Below, piece after piece: positions 16,730 to 25,124 of a stretch of 45,500 bases of DNA (position 1 is the stretch's first letter; each line of letters opens with the position of its first letter). Below the pieces are notes generated by a model, which did no database searches, was not told the DNA's origin, and saw only the letters and a program-made list of their open reading frames with translations. Both the position numbers and the translations under genes were made by a program. The stretch covers positions 1-45,500 of the forward strand of contig JANMVV010000261.1 of the NCBI GenBank assembly GCA_031392925.1. Reading direction: 5' to 3'. The stretch comes from JAGNNV01 sp031392925 (GTDB lineage Bacteria > Acidobacteriota > Vicinamibacteria > Fen-336 > JAGNNV01).

Positions 16730-17462
16730 CCAGGGCCGCGCTCCGCGGATCCTCGTGGTCGAGGACGAAGCGAGCCTCGCCCGCGGCATCGCCTTCAACC
16801 TGAAACTCGAGGGCTATGAAGTCGACTGCATCGCGGACGGCCGCGAAGCGAGAGACCTGCTCGCTCTGCCCGGGGCCCGGTCTCGTGAAGCTCACGACCT
16901 CGTCCTTCTCGACGTCATGCTGCCGAACATCGATGGCTTCTCCGTGGCCCGGGCGGCGCGGGAGTCGGGGAATCGGACACCCATCCTGATGCTGACCGCC
17001 AAGGGCCTTCCCGAAGACGTGGTCGAGGGGCTGGAGTCGGGGGCCGACGACTACCTTCCGAAGCCTTTCGATCTCACCGTGCTGCTGGCGCGAGTCAAGA
17101 GTCTGCTTCGGCGGCGGGACTGGACGAAGGGCCCCTCTTCTCCCGGGGGCGAGACCGTGGTTTCGATCGGCCCCAACCGGGTCGACTTCGCCAACTTCGA
17201 GATCCGCCGGGGAGAGACGCTGACCCGCCTGACTCTGCTGGAGGCGGGGCTGCTTCGGCTGCTGCATGAAAAGCGCGGCACCGTGGTCACCAAGGCCGAG
17301 ATCCTCGAGAAGGTCTGGAATCTCCATCCCGACACGGAGACCCGCGCGGTCGACAACTTCGTGGTGCGACTGCGCAAATACCTCGAAGCCGATCCGTCGA
17401 ATCCGAAGCTGCTGCTGACGGTGCGGGGCGCGGGCTACCGGCTGGAGACGTCCCCGGGCTGA
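16710..17462 (+). CDS. OmpR-family response regulator
   Basis: Partner of the kinase just upstream. The 250-aa protein has a receiver domain (acidic pocket VVEDE, phosphoacceptor Asp in LVLLDVMLPNIDG near residue 68, LTAKG and LPKPFD) and a C-terminal winged-helix DNA-binding domain (residues about 150-245, ending VDNFVVRLRKYLE and LLTVRGAGYRL). The start is either ATG 16710 or ATG 16722; both overlap the kinase reading frame (stop 16729), which signals translational coupling. Targets are not visible. Confidence 0.95.
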   Translation: MRWSMPDQGRAPRILVVEDEASLARGIAFNLKLEGYEVDCIADGREARDLLALPGARSREAHDLVLLDVMLPNIDGFSVARAARESGNRTPILMLTAKGLPEDVVEGLESGADDYLPKPFDLTVLLARVKSLLRRRDWTKGPSSPGGETVVSIGPNRVDFANFEIRRGETLTRLTLLEAGLLRLLHEKRGTVVTKAEILEKVWNLHPDTETRAVDNFVVRLRKYLEADPSNPKLLLTVRGAGYRLETSPG

Positions 17463-17518
17463 GGCTTTCCAGCCGGTTCCCCGGTCTTCGCCCGCGGCAC
17501 GCGCGGGTGAGGAACCGC

Positions 17519-17608
17519 TCAGGTGGCGACTCCGAGCCGGGGCAGAAGCCAAACCTGCGCGCCGATCCAGAGGGCGGCGAAGCCCAGGCCGAACAGAAGG
17601 TCCTGCAC
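17519..17608 (-). CDS. 29-residue single-pass membrane miniprotein
   Basis: A short open frame reading MQDLLFGLGFAALWIG and ending LLPRLGVAT, almost entirely one hydrophobic helix with Trp residues at positions 14 and 20. It starts with GTG at 17608, 4 bp after the osmC stop, and has a good Shine-Dalgarno GGGAGGT 6 nt upstream that lies inside the last osmC codons, so it is set up for translational coupling. No homologue is known to me; coding potential rests on the ribosome-binding site, position and composition. Confidence 0.55.
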   Translation of the reverse strand: MQDLLFGLGFAALWIGAQVWLLPRLGVAT

Positions 17609-17612
17609 CGCC

Positions 17613-18053
17613 TTACCTCCCCGCGCCGGCAGACGCGGGTGCTTCGACCAGCACTTGCGAGGCGAGAGTCACCTCGCTGCGGATGGAGTTGCGGATGAGG
17701 CAGCCCGCCTCCGCCTTCTCAATGAGCCGGCCCGCGCGTTCACGATCTTCTTCGCGGACGATGGTGACCCGCGGCTTGAGGGCGATGCGCGAGATGCGAA
17801 ATCGTCGATCCTCTCCCTTGTCGAGGACGCCTTCGCCCGCGCAGTCGACCGCGACGATCTCGAGGCCGGACGCCTGCGCCATCGCGAGGAACGTCGACAT
17901 CCAACAGGTGGTGGCGGACAGGACGAAGAGGTGTTCGGGCGACCAGACGCCCGCGGGACCTCCAAACGCCGGAGGCGAGGCCACCTTGAGATCGGGAAGG
18001 CCGTCGGTGCTCGACCCGAGACCGCGTTTCTCTCCCTCCCAGCGGACCGCCAC
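17613..18053 (-). CDS. OsmC-family peroxiredoxin-like protein
   Basis: OsmC/Ohr-type proteins reduce organic hydroperoxides with a cysteine pair. The 146-aa protein has VRWEGEKRG at the N-terminus, SPEHLFVLSATTCWMSTFLAMA with the first reactive Cys, and EKAEAGCLIRNSIRSEV with the second. The start is GTG at 18053. An ATG with a much better ribosome-binding site (GGAGG, 9 nt spacing) lies at 18079 but is out of frame with this gene, and a TAG blocks the gene's own frame just upstream of the GTG. This may be an alternative start or a small frameshift. It lies downstream of pdxA on the same strand. Confidence 0.9.
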   Translation of the reverse strand: MAVRWEGEKRGLGSSTDGLPDLKVASPPAFGGPAGVWSPEHLFVLSATTCWMSTFLAMAQASGLEIVAVDCAGEGVLDKGEDRRFRISRIALKPRVTIVREEDRERAGRLIEKAEAGCLIRNSIRSEVTLASQVLVEAPASAGAGR

Positions 18054-18179
18054 GGGATAGTGCTATGGACTTCGGACATGGGCTGGTTCCTCCAAAGGAG
18101 TTCGGTTCCGCCCGGCCTATTTTGCGCTCACCCGCCGTGCCGTCCGCAATCTGAGCCCGAAGCCACGGGGGCCAGGGGC

Positions 18180-19133
18180 TCAGCGGTTCGCGAGTTGAAC
18201 CGCGAGGCGCATGGCGGCGAGAAGGCTGCCCTCGTCGGCCTTGCCTTGGCCCGCGATGTCGAAGCCGGTGCCGTGATCCACGGAGGTCCGGATGAAGGGC
18301 AGGCCGATGGTCACATTCACGGCCTCGCCGAAGGCCAGGAGCTTCACCGGAATGAGGCCCTGGTCGTGATAGCAGGCGATGACGCCGTCGAAATCGCCGC
18401 GGGCCGCCCGGACGAAGAGGGTGTCGCCCGGAAAGGGCCCTTCGATGTCGACACCCGCTGCGCGCAGCGCGCTCAATGCCTCTGGAAAGACCTCCTGCTC
18501 CTCCCTGCCGATGTGCCCGTGCTCGCCTGCGTGGGGATTGAGTCCGGCAATGGCGATCTTCCGTCGCCCCGTGGCAACCCCGAACCTGGGCAGCGCCTCA
18601 TGCACGAGGGTGGCGACGCGAATGATCTCCGGCACGGTGACCAGAGCCGGCACATCCTTGAGTGCTTCGTGAATGGTGAGGAGCGCGACCCGGATCTTCC
18701 CGCCCACGAACATCATGGCCACGTTCGGCGTCTTCGCCAGGTGGGCCAGAAGCTCGGTGTGGCCGGGGTACTTGAAGCCGGCGTCGTGCATTGCTTCCTT
18801 GTTGAGGGGTGCGGTGACGAGACCGCGCACATCGCCGGTCATCGAATCCTCGGCCGCGCGGATGACCGCGGTCGCGGCCTGCCGCCCCGCCTCCGCGGAG
18901 ACGACGCCGGTCTCGACCGCACGGCCGCCGATATCGACCATGGACGCCCCCGAAGCGGCGAGCGGCCTCAGTTCAAGCGCCTCCGCGCAGTGCGTCATCA
19001 CTTCCTTCGAACCGTAGACCACCCATTCCGCGGGGGGAACATCCGCGCGGGCCAGAGCCTTGAGGACGATCTCCGGACCGATGCCGGCCGGATCGCCGAC
19101 GGTGAGGGCCAGACGCGGACGGGACCCGCTCAT
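18180..19133 (-). CDS. pdxA: 4-hydroxythreonine-4-phosphate dehydrogenase PdxA
   Basis: Oxidises 4-phosphohydroxy-L-threonine in the DXP-dependent pyridoxal phosphate pathway. The 317-aa protein has the N-terminal LTVGDPAGIGPEIVLKAL and metal-binding histidines in YPGHTELLAHL, GLIPVKLLAFGEAVNV (with CYHDQ before it) and DHGTGFDIAGQGKA. Length is usual. The ATG at 19133 overlaps the TGA of the serine hydrolase (ATGA). No pdxJ is adjacent. Some PdxA paralogues act in other catabolic routes, so the precise role is likely but not proven. Confidence 0.94.
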   Translation of the reverse strand: MSGSRPRLALTVGDPAGIGPEIVLKALARADVPPAEWVVYGSKEVMTHCAEALELRPLAASGASMVDIGGRAVETGVVSAEAGRQAATAVIRAAEDSMTGDVRGLVTAPLNKEAMHDAGFKYPGHTELLAHLAKTPNVAMMFVGGKIRVALLTIHEALKDVPALVTVPEIIRVATLVHEALPRFGVATGRRKIAIAGLNPHAGEHGHIGREEQEVFPEALSALRAAGVDIEGPFPGDTLFVRAARGDFDGVIACYHDQGLIPVKLLAFGEAVNVTIGLPFIRTSVDHGTGFDIAGQGKADEGSLLAAMRLAVQLANR

Positions 19134-20416
19134 CGGCGTTTCGCCGGCAAAGCGGGCCGGGAGAAGGCGGCCTCGAGAACGGGGGCCACGTTTGCGACGA
19201 AGAAGTCGCGGACCTCGGCATCGAGCTTCCCCGTGTTGGGAACCGGCACCTCGTCGGTGGCGTCGGTGTTGAAGGAGACCACGTATCCCGCTCGCGCCGC
19301 GGCGTCGAGATAGAGGTGGGAGATGAAGCCGTTCTGGCTGCCGCTGTGGCCGATGAGGCTGCGCTTCCCGCGCTTCTCGATGAAGAAGCACAGGCCCATG
19401 TCCACGCGGTCCTCCCCCGCCGTCTCGACGAGAGCCACCGGCTTCCACATCTCCTCGAGCGAAGCGCTGGAAAGCACCCTGGCTCCGGTCTCGGTCTCGG
19501 CGTGACCGAGGAGGAAGCGGACGTACTTCTCCATGTCGCCAAGCGGCGCGTTGAGGCCGCCGTTCATCACCGTGATCCCGGTATCGAAATCGAAGCGGCC
19601 CTCTTCCATCTTCCCCTTCGACACGGTGTAGCTGTGAGAGCGATCGCCGAGCAGATGATACGGAGCGTGATCGAAGAACGCCTTGCTCATGGCGAGAGGA
19701 CGCAGGATGTTCTTGTCGATGTAGGTTTCCCAGGGCTCGCCCGAAATCTTCTCGATGACGCGGCCGAGGTAGATGATGCCGGGGTTCGAGTAGCTGTACT
19801 TCGAGCCGGGGGCGAACTCGACCTCGGTGTAGGGCATCATGGCCACGAGCTGCGACCAAAGGGTGGGCTCGAAGGGATGCCATTCCTTGTCGCCGCCGAA
19901 GGGCCAGGTAGAGGCGCGGAAGCCCGCCGTGTGAGAAAGGATCTGCCGCACCGTGATCGCGCTCATGGGGCCGAAGGGGTCATGGACCGCCTGAAGCTCA
20001 GGCACGTGCTCGAGGATGGAGTCGTCGAGCGAGAGCTTCCCGCGGTCGCGCAGTTGCATGATCGCGATCCCGGTCAGGGTCTTGGTGATCGAGGCCCAGT
20101 GGAAGATCGTGACCTCGTCGACCACCGCGCCGGTCGCGCGATCCTTGAGGCCGAACGAGACGTGACGAAGGGGCCCGTCGAATCCCACCACCCGGAGGCT
20201 CGCGCCCACGATGCCGTGCGCCGACGAGCGCTCTTTGAAGAAGGCGGCAAAGCGATCGAGCGCTTCCGCCGCGGGCGAGGCCGAGGTCCCGTCATTCTTC
20301 GGCTTCATGGCCGCCTCCCTGGATTGAGCGCGCGCGGATCCCGCGAAGAAGAGCGGAACCGCGAGTGCCATGCAAAGAAAAGGCCCGCCGAAGCGAGCCT
20401 TGAATGACCTGGTCAA
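19130..20416 (-). CDS. Exported serine hydrolase, beta-lactamase/PBP class C fold
   Basis: A 428-aa protein with an N-terminal signal peptide (hydrophobic core around residues 12-28, cleavage likely after ARA) and a class-C beta-lactamase-like catalytic domain. Motifs: SxxK as SITK in HWASITKTLTG, YSN as YSYSNPGIIYLG, and HSGSQNG as the third motif. The LSHTAGF segment is typical of this group of peptidases and esterases, so it probably acts in the periplasm on peptidoglycan peptides or esters; the substrate is unknown. The predicted start is a TTG at 20416; an internal ATG (20371) would shorten the signal peptide. It follows the actin-like gene by 6 bp. Confidence 0.9.
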   Translation of the reverse strand: MTRSFKARFGGPFLCMALAVPLFFAGSARAQSREAAMKPKNDGTSASPAAEALDRFAAFFKERSSAHGIVGASLRVVGFDGPLRHVSFGLKDRATGAVVDEVTIFHWASITKTLTGIAIMQLRDRGKLSLDDSILEHVPELQAVHDPFGPMSAITVRQILSHTAGFRASTWPFGGDKEWHPFEPTLWSQLVAMMPYTEVEFAPGSKYSYSNPGIIYLGRVIEKISGEPWETYIDKNILRPLAMSKAFFDHAPYHLLGDRSHSYTVSKGKMEEGRFDFDTGITVMNGGLNAPLGDMEKYVRFLLGHAETETGARVLSSASLEEMWKPVALVETAGEDRVDMGLCFFIEKRGKRSLIGHSGSQNGFISHLYLDAAARAGYVVSFNTDATDEVPVPNTGKLDAEVRDFFVANVAPVLEAAFSRPALPAKRR

Positions 20417-20422
20417 CGGACC

Positions 20423-21481
20423 TTACTTCTCATACAGCGCCGCAATGAGGGCGCCCCGCGCGGTGGCGGTGACGGGATCGGCGGCGACCCGGATATCCGA
20501 GATGTCGATCGGGAACGCCTTCGACTTCATCGCGCGCTCGAAAAGCTCCTTGAAACCCTTCGGCTTCGCGGTGCCGCCCGCGATGACGATGGGCAGGGGG
20601 CGATGCGCGCGCGGAAGCTTGTCCGCCTTGGCCACCGCTTTGCGGATCGAGTCGACGAGCGATTCGACGAGGTCCTCGTAGTAGATGTGGAGAGCCTTCT
20701 CGAGCTTGTCCACCGGCGCCTTGGTGAGGTCGAGCTTTTCTTCCTTGATCATCTTGATCCGGGTGGCCGGTTCGTCGACGACGGAGCCCACCGAGTTGTC
20801 GATGTAGTCGCCGCCCTTCGAAATCCCGAAGAGGAGCGAGGGAATCGACAGGTAGGCGAGCGCCACGTTGCACATGCCGCCGCCGCAGGAGATTCCGATG
20901 CCGGTGAAGTTCTGGTCTTCCAGTTCGGAGAAGATGACCGCGAGGCCTTCGTTGATGGCGACCGCGCGGTAGCCGAGGGTCTCGAAGAACCGGCGCAGGC
21001 TGGCTTCGTGGTAGACGAGTTCCGCCTCGCGGCCTTCCGAGGCGGCGGGCACCGAGAACGACAAGACCTCGCCCTGGACCTTCGCTTTCGGGATCAGGCC
21101 GCGCATGATCGACTCGAGGACCACCGCGCCCATGCGCTCCTTCGGGTTGAGGAGGCCGTCGGCCATGGGCCGTCGCGTCTCCACGTTGAACATGTTGGCG
21201 AAGCGCTCGGTGGCGCCGCCGAAGATGATCAACTCGTCGCCGTCGCGGAAGTAGGGAATCTCGTTCTGCCCGAGGATGGTCTCGGTGAAGCGGGAGAAGG
21301 GCACGGGAATGAACGCGTTCAACTGCATCGAGGTCTCGGTGCCCTTGGTCCGCCTTCGGGCCGCGACTATCTTGCTCGTGCCCACGTCGACGCCCAGGGG
21401 CTGCCCGCGGGAGGGATCTTCCGCGCTGGCGCCCTCCGAGCCTTCCTGCACCTTCCACAAGTGATCTTTTCGCTCGTCCAT
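20423..21481 (-). CDS. Actin-like (MreB/FtsA/Hsp70-superfamily) ATPase of unknown role
   Basis: A 352-aa actin-fold protein. Visible motifs: phosphate-1 LGVDVGTSKIVAARR (residues about 29-43), FGGATERFANMF (about 87-98) resembling the MreB GDAAKRML region, phosphate-2 GIGISCGGGMCNVALAYLS (about 194-212) followed by GISKGGDYIDNS, and the adenosine motif VIAGGTAKPKGF (about 299-310). This is the order expected of MreB, FtsA or ParM relatives, but it is neither a clear MreB nor a clear FtsA. The ATG at 21481 is only 5 nt after the amidase stop, so the two are translationally coupled. I infer a filament or scaffold partnered with the amidase. Confidence 0.82.
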   Translation of the reverse strand: MDERKDHLWKVQEGSEGASAEDPSRGQPLGVDVGTSKIVAARRRTKGTETSMQLNAFIPVPFSRFTETILGQNEIPYFRDGDELIIFGGATERFANMFNVETRRPMADGLLNPKERMGAVVLESIMRGLIPKAKVQGEVLSFSVPAASEGREAELVYHEASLRRFFETLGYRAVAINEGLAVIFSELEDQNFTGIGISCGGGMCNVALAYLSIPSLLFGISKGGDYIDNSVGSVVDEPATRIKMIKEEKLDLTKAPVDKLEKALHIYYEDLVESLVDSIRKAVAKADKLPRAHRPLPIVIAGGTAKPKGFKELFERAMKSKAFPIDISDIRVAADPVTATARGALIAALYEK

Positions 21482-21486
21482 GAGAT

Positions 21487-22890
21487 TCAATTGACTCCAG
21501 GTCCTGCTGGCGCAGGTGCTGTGGTTAGAGAGCCCGTAGGGCTCTTCGCGGCTTGACTTTGTTCTTCGTACCAGAGATCGAAACGCCGCCCCAGAGATTG
21601 CTTCAACTCGTCGGTTGTCCGCCCCGACTTCTCGGCATCCCTCTGCAGATCGGCTTCCGCTTTCAAGACGCCCGGCCACGGCGCGCCGATCGCCTTCTCG
21701 AGGTCGTCATCATAGCCGAAGCCAAACAGCCTCACACTCGCGGGCTCCACATCGTAGGCGTCGGGAAGACCGAAGGTCTTGAACGGGAAGTTCTTCGCCC
21801 AGTCGACGTGATGACCGATCTTGCGGGTCTTCGGGTTCACGCTCACGATGCCGTGGGCGACGCATAGCTTCGGATCGATGTCATAACGCGTCATGAGATG
21901 CTCGGTGAGGAGACGGCCGGCCTGCAACTGCGCTTCGGTGAGGGGCAACGGGCCTTCCGGAGCAAAGCGGGACTCGAACGAGACCCCGAAGAAGGCGTGG
22001 TTCAAGTTCATGTAGACCTTCCCGCCGTTCGCCCAGACCGCGACACCCGCATGGTTCGCACGCGAGTCGTCGTTGAGAATCTGGTAGACGCGGCCGAAGC
22101 GGTCGATGAGGTAGTGGTAGAACTCGTGTTTCCTGATGTAGGCCACGAGGTTCTTCGAATTGCGGAGCAGGGACGCGTTGTTCTCTGGCTCCAGCGACAG
22201 GATGTCGCTCTCGGTGGTGTGAAAGACGATGCCCACCGGATCGCTGGCCAGGGGCAGGACCCTGCCCGAAGCCTCGTCGATCAGGGCATAACTGCGCCGC
22301 GTGCCCTTCACTCGCTGAGAGGTGTCGATGCGCAGGCCGTTGCTGTAGAGCTCGAAGTCCTTTCCCTTCTCCACCAGCCAGATCGAGTTCGGCCGCTCAG
22401 TGCGAGGCTCGGGCTCGCCCGCGGGCGTGGGTTGAGATCGTGCCACCAGCGGAGCCTCGGTGCGCGCGCGCGCCTCGACGGTGGGGGTCTTCCGGCTCAG
22501 GCTCGCGGCGAGGCGGATGGTTCCATAGGACGCGCCGAGAAGGAGGCCGGAGCCCGCGAGAACGATCCCGATCTGCAGGGCCGCGATCTTTCCTCGGGCG
22601 CCGCGGCGGATTCCCCTGGCATTGTCGCCCTTGAGCATGGTGAGCCCGCGCCACCCGAGGTACTTGTAGACGAGGGGCCGGACCAGCAGAGGGACCTTGG
22701 GAATCTGGTCCTCGAGCTGCCGGATCGTCTTCGTGGAGTTCCTGAGGAACCTGAGCCGCTCGACCGGATCTTTGATATCCCTGGTCAGGCCTTCCACCGA
22801 GCGTGCGAACTCCGGCGAGAGCTCACGCGGGTCCTCACAGACGAGTCCCTTCTCCAGGGCACGTCGTCGCGACTCGGCGCTTGGGTCCAC
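21487..22890 (-). CDS. Membrane-anchored N-acetylmuramoyl-L-alanine amidase (Amidase_2 type)
   Basis: A 467-aa bitopic protein. Residues 1-100 are cytoplasmic and basic (LTRDIKDPVERLRFLRNSTKTI), residues about 101-129 form one hydrophobic segment, and a Pro/Thr linker leads to a large extracytoplasmic part. Residues about 215-375 match the Amidase_2/PGRP fold: zinc-site histidine in GIVFHTTESD (His224), YHYLIDRFGRVYQIL, NHAFFGVSFES, LCVAHGIVSVNPKT (His346) and KIGHHVDWAKNF. It cleaves the bond between MurNAc and the stem peptide. The GTG at 22890 is chosen because it begins the coherent sequence; the upstream frame is antisense to the GNAT gene. The upstream gene in transcription order is divergent. 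Confidence 0.88.
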   Translation of the reverse strand: MDPSAESRRRALEKGLVCEDPRELSPEFARSVEGLTRDIKDPVERLRFLRNSTKTIRQLEDQIPKVPLLVRPLVYKYLGWRGLTMLKGDNARGIRRGARGKIAALQIGIVLAGSGLLLGASYGTIRLAASLSRKTPTVEARARTEAPLVARSQPTPAGEPEPRTERPNSIWLVEKGKDFELYSNGLRIDTSQRVKGTRRSYALIDEASGRVLPLASDPVGIVFHTTESDILSLEPENNASLLRNSKNLVAYIRKHEFYHYLIDRFGRVYQILNDDSRANHAGVAVWANGGKVYMNLNHAFFGVSFESRFAPEGPLPLTEAQLQAGRLLTEHLMTRYDIDPKLCVAHGIVSVNPKTRKIGHHVDWAKNFPFKTFGLPDAYDVEPASVRLFGFGYDDDLEKAIGAPWPGVLKAEADLQRDAEKSGRTTDELKQSLGRRFDLWYEEQSQAAKSPTGSLTTAPAPAGPGVN

Positions 22891-22965
22891 GGGACTTGAA
22901 AGTATAGGCCCGCCGCCCCGCCGGGCGGGTGCCTGGCCTCCCCTTTCCTCATAAGATCGGCGGCC

Positions 22966-23910
22966 ATGACGACGAGCGTGTTTCACCCCATCGGGTCGGT
23001 GCCGATGGCGGATCTCGCTCGCCTCTTCGACGAAGAGGGTTCGATGTGGGCGAACGACATTCGCTGGGGTTTCGCGCCCACCCGCGGCCGGCTCGAGGCC
23101 GCGCTCAACGACGGCACGCTGAATGGCCTCGTGGCGAACGACGACCTTGGCGCCTGCGCCTACGCGACCTATGCCCTCGACGCCGGCCACGGAGTCGTCG
23201 GCTCGGTCTTCGCCTCCGCGCGGTCGAGGGGTCGCGGGCTCGAGCGCTTTCTCGTCCAGCGGATCCTCAACCGGCTCAAGGCCCTGCGGCCGAGCGTCAT
23301 CGACTGCCAGACCCTCTTCTCCTCGGACCCCGGGCTCGAGGAGCCCTTCGCATCGCACGGCTTCCAGTCCGCGGCCCGCCTCTACATGACCATCGACCGG
23401 CCCGCTTGGCTCGCGGCCCGGCGGGCGCTCTCGCCGGACCGGCGTTCGAAACCGACGCATCGCACCGACTTGCGGGCGCTGTCCCGGCTCGTCCACGAAG
23501 CGCACCTCGAAACCCACCAACTCGACGCCTCGTCGAGCTTCGACACCCTCGAGTCCTGCGAGAGAATCCTGCGGCAGATCGTCCTCGACGAGGTCTGCGG
23601 CCCGTTCGACTCCATGGGCTCGCGCCGGATCGAGGCGGACGGCAAGCTGGTGGCGGCCTGCCTCCTCACCTGGCCGCTTGGGGACGTGGCGCATATCAGC
23701 GAGGTCGCAACCTCTCCGAGCCACCGCCTTCAAGGACTGGCCCGGCACTGCCTCGCCGAGTCTCTGGAGGACGCGTTCGGGCGCGGGAACGCCTCTTCCG
23801 CCACTCTTTCCGTGACCGCCTCCAACCAGGCGGCTCTCGCGTTGTACGAATCCATGGGCTTCGTGCCGAGGATCCGCTACGGGTCCCACGTGCTGAGGGC
23901 CGAGGGTTGA
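22966..23910 (+). CDS. GNAT-family acetyltransferase
   Basis: Transfers an acyl group from CoA to an unidentified amine. At 314 aa it is about twice the length of a single GNAT domain, so it is likely a tandem-domain member: the N-terminal half contains GACAYATYALDAGHGVVGSVFA, and the C-terminal half has the usual motif A/B (HISEVATSPSHRLQGLARHC and SVTASNQAALALYESMGF). It starts at ATG 22966, divergent from the amidase gene 75 bp away. Its stop overlaps the start of the TPR gene by one base (TGATG), so it is translationally coupled to the ATPase operon. Confidence 0.88.
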   Translation: MTTSVFHPIGSVPMADLARLFDEEGSMWANDIRWGFAPTRGRLEAALNDGTLNGLVANDDLGACAYATYALDAGHGVVGSVFASARSRGRGLERFLVQRILNRLKALRPSVIDCQTLFSSDPGLEEPFASHGFQSAARLYMTIDRPAWLAARRALSPDRRSKPTHRTDLRALSRLVHEAHLETHQLDASSSFDTLESCERILRQIVLDEVCGPFDSMGSRRIEADGKLVAACLLTWPLGDVAHISEVATSPSHRLQGLARHCLAESLEDAFGRGNASSATLSVTASNQAALALYESMGFVPRIRYGSHVLRAEG

Positions 23911-25073
23911 TGTCGATAGCCCTCGGAGCGGGACTCACCGTGATCTCGGCTTCGAGTGCCGCCGCCTCGCCCGCATCGTGGGCCTGCGCCTACGTGGCCG
24001 AACGCCTGCCTCGAGCCTTGGCCGTGTATGGCGACGATGCGGTGCCCGCGGGGGAAACCAGGGCGGCGCGAAAGCGCCTGTCCCTCCCGGAAACCATCCT
24101 GACCCGGGCCTCGGCCCTGGCCCTGGCGAAAGCGCTCGGCGGCTCCAGGCTCGTGATGGTGCGCTGCGAGGATGACCGCGACCAGACCGCGATCGAGGCC
24201 CGGAGCTTCGAGGTCGACCGGCCGGCCGCGGGCGAAGTTGTCCGGGCCGCCCGGCCTCGGGCGGAAATCGCGGCGGCGATCGACGAGATCGCGGGCCGGC
24301 TGGCCTCCCCGAACACCCGCGACGGCGGGACCGCGTTCCGGGCCCCGTCGGCTCTCGCCCTGGCCAGGGCCGGCCCGGCACTCGCGGCCGGGAGCGCCGG
24401 CGAACGGGCCCGCGGACTCACGGAGGCGCTTCGGTTCGACCCCGCCTCCATCGACCTGCGGCTCTCCGCGGTCGAGGCCCTGATGGCCGCACGGGACTTC
24501 GATTCCGCGATCCGCCTCGCGGCCACCGTTCCCGGATCGGATACGCCCGGAGTGCTCGCGCGAGCCCTTCGGTTCGAGGCCGGGGCGGCGCAACTCGAGG
24601 CGGGCCGCTACGCCGAGGCCAGCGACACCTTCGGCTCGCTGCTCCAGGTCAGGGAAACCGCGGCGGTGCTCAACAATCTCGGAGTCGCCCGCTTTCGCTT
24701 GCGCGATCCGGCCGCCTCGGCCCTGTTCGGACGCGCCGGGTCGCTCAGGGACCAGAGGCAGAACGACATCTCGTTCAATCGGGCTCTCGCCCTCCTCTTC
24801 GAAGGGGGGGCTGAAAAGGCCCTCCCCGAACTGGACCGCTCGATCGAGGCGACACCCCGGGACGCCCAGACCCGTCTCCTGAAGGTTTGGGCGCTCCGGC
24901 TTCTGAAACGGGAAACTGAGCGGGGCGAAGAGTGGGAACGGCTGATGGCGCAGGCGCCCTCGTTCGCATCCCTCGGGAATCCCGACCTCGCCCGCCGCCT
25001 CGAACGGATCTTCTTCTCCGAGCGCGTTCCCTGGGACCACGCGCCCGGGTTGCCGCCGCGCTCCGCTTGGTAA
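23910..25073 (+). CDS. Putative exported TPR protein
   Basis: A 387-aa protein with a short hydrophobic N-terminus (about 22 residues ending in AAAS) that could be a signal peptide, although it lacks clear positive charge. Residues about 25-130 resemble the N-terminal segment of TolB-like or TPR proteins in which a LALAKALGGSRLVMVRC unit precedes repeats. The C-terminal half carries tetratricopeptide-like helices (ERARGLTEALRFDPASIDLR, EAGRYAEASDTFGSLLQV, LNNLGVARFRLRDPAAS). The ATG at 23910 overlaps the GNAT stop. It is followed after 51 bp by the membrane ATPase, which also begins with periplasmic TPR helices; I infer a shared compartment and complex. Confidence 0.75.
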   Translation: MSIALGAGLTVISASSAAASPASWACAYVAERLPRALAVYGDDAVPAGETRAARKRLSLPETILTRASALALAKALGGSRLVMVRCEDDRDQTAIEARSFEVDRPAAGEVVRAARPRAEIAAAIDEIAGRLASPNTRDGGTAFRAPSALALARAGPALAAGSAGERARGLTEALRFDPASIDLRLSAVEALMAARDFDSAIRLAATVPGSDTPGVLARALRFEAGAAQLEAGRYAEASDTFGSLLQVRETAAVLNNLGVARFRLRDPAASALFGRAGSLRDQRQNDISFNRALALLFEGGAEKALPELDRSIEATPRDAQTRLLKVWALRLLKRETERGEEWERLMAQAPSFASLGNPDLARRLERIFFSERVPWDHAPGLPPRSAW

Positions 25074-25124
25074 GATCCTCAGACCGAGGCGGGCCGCCGC
25101 CCCAGACCCCTCGAACAACCCAGC

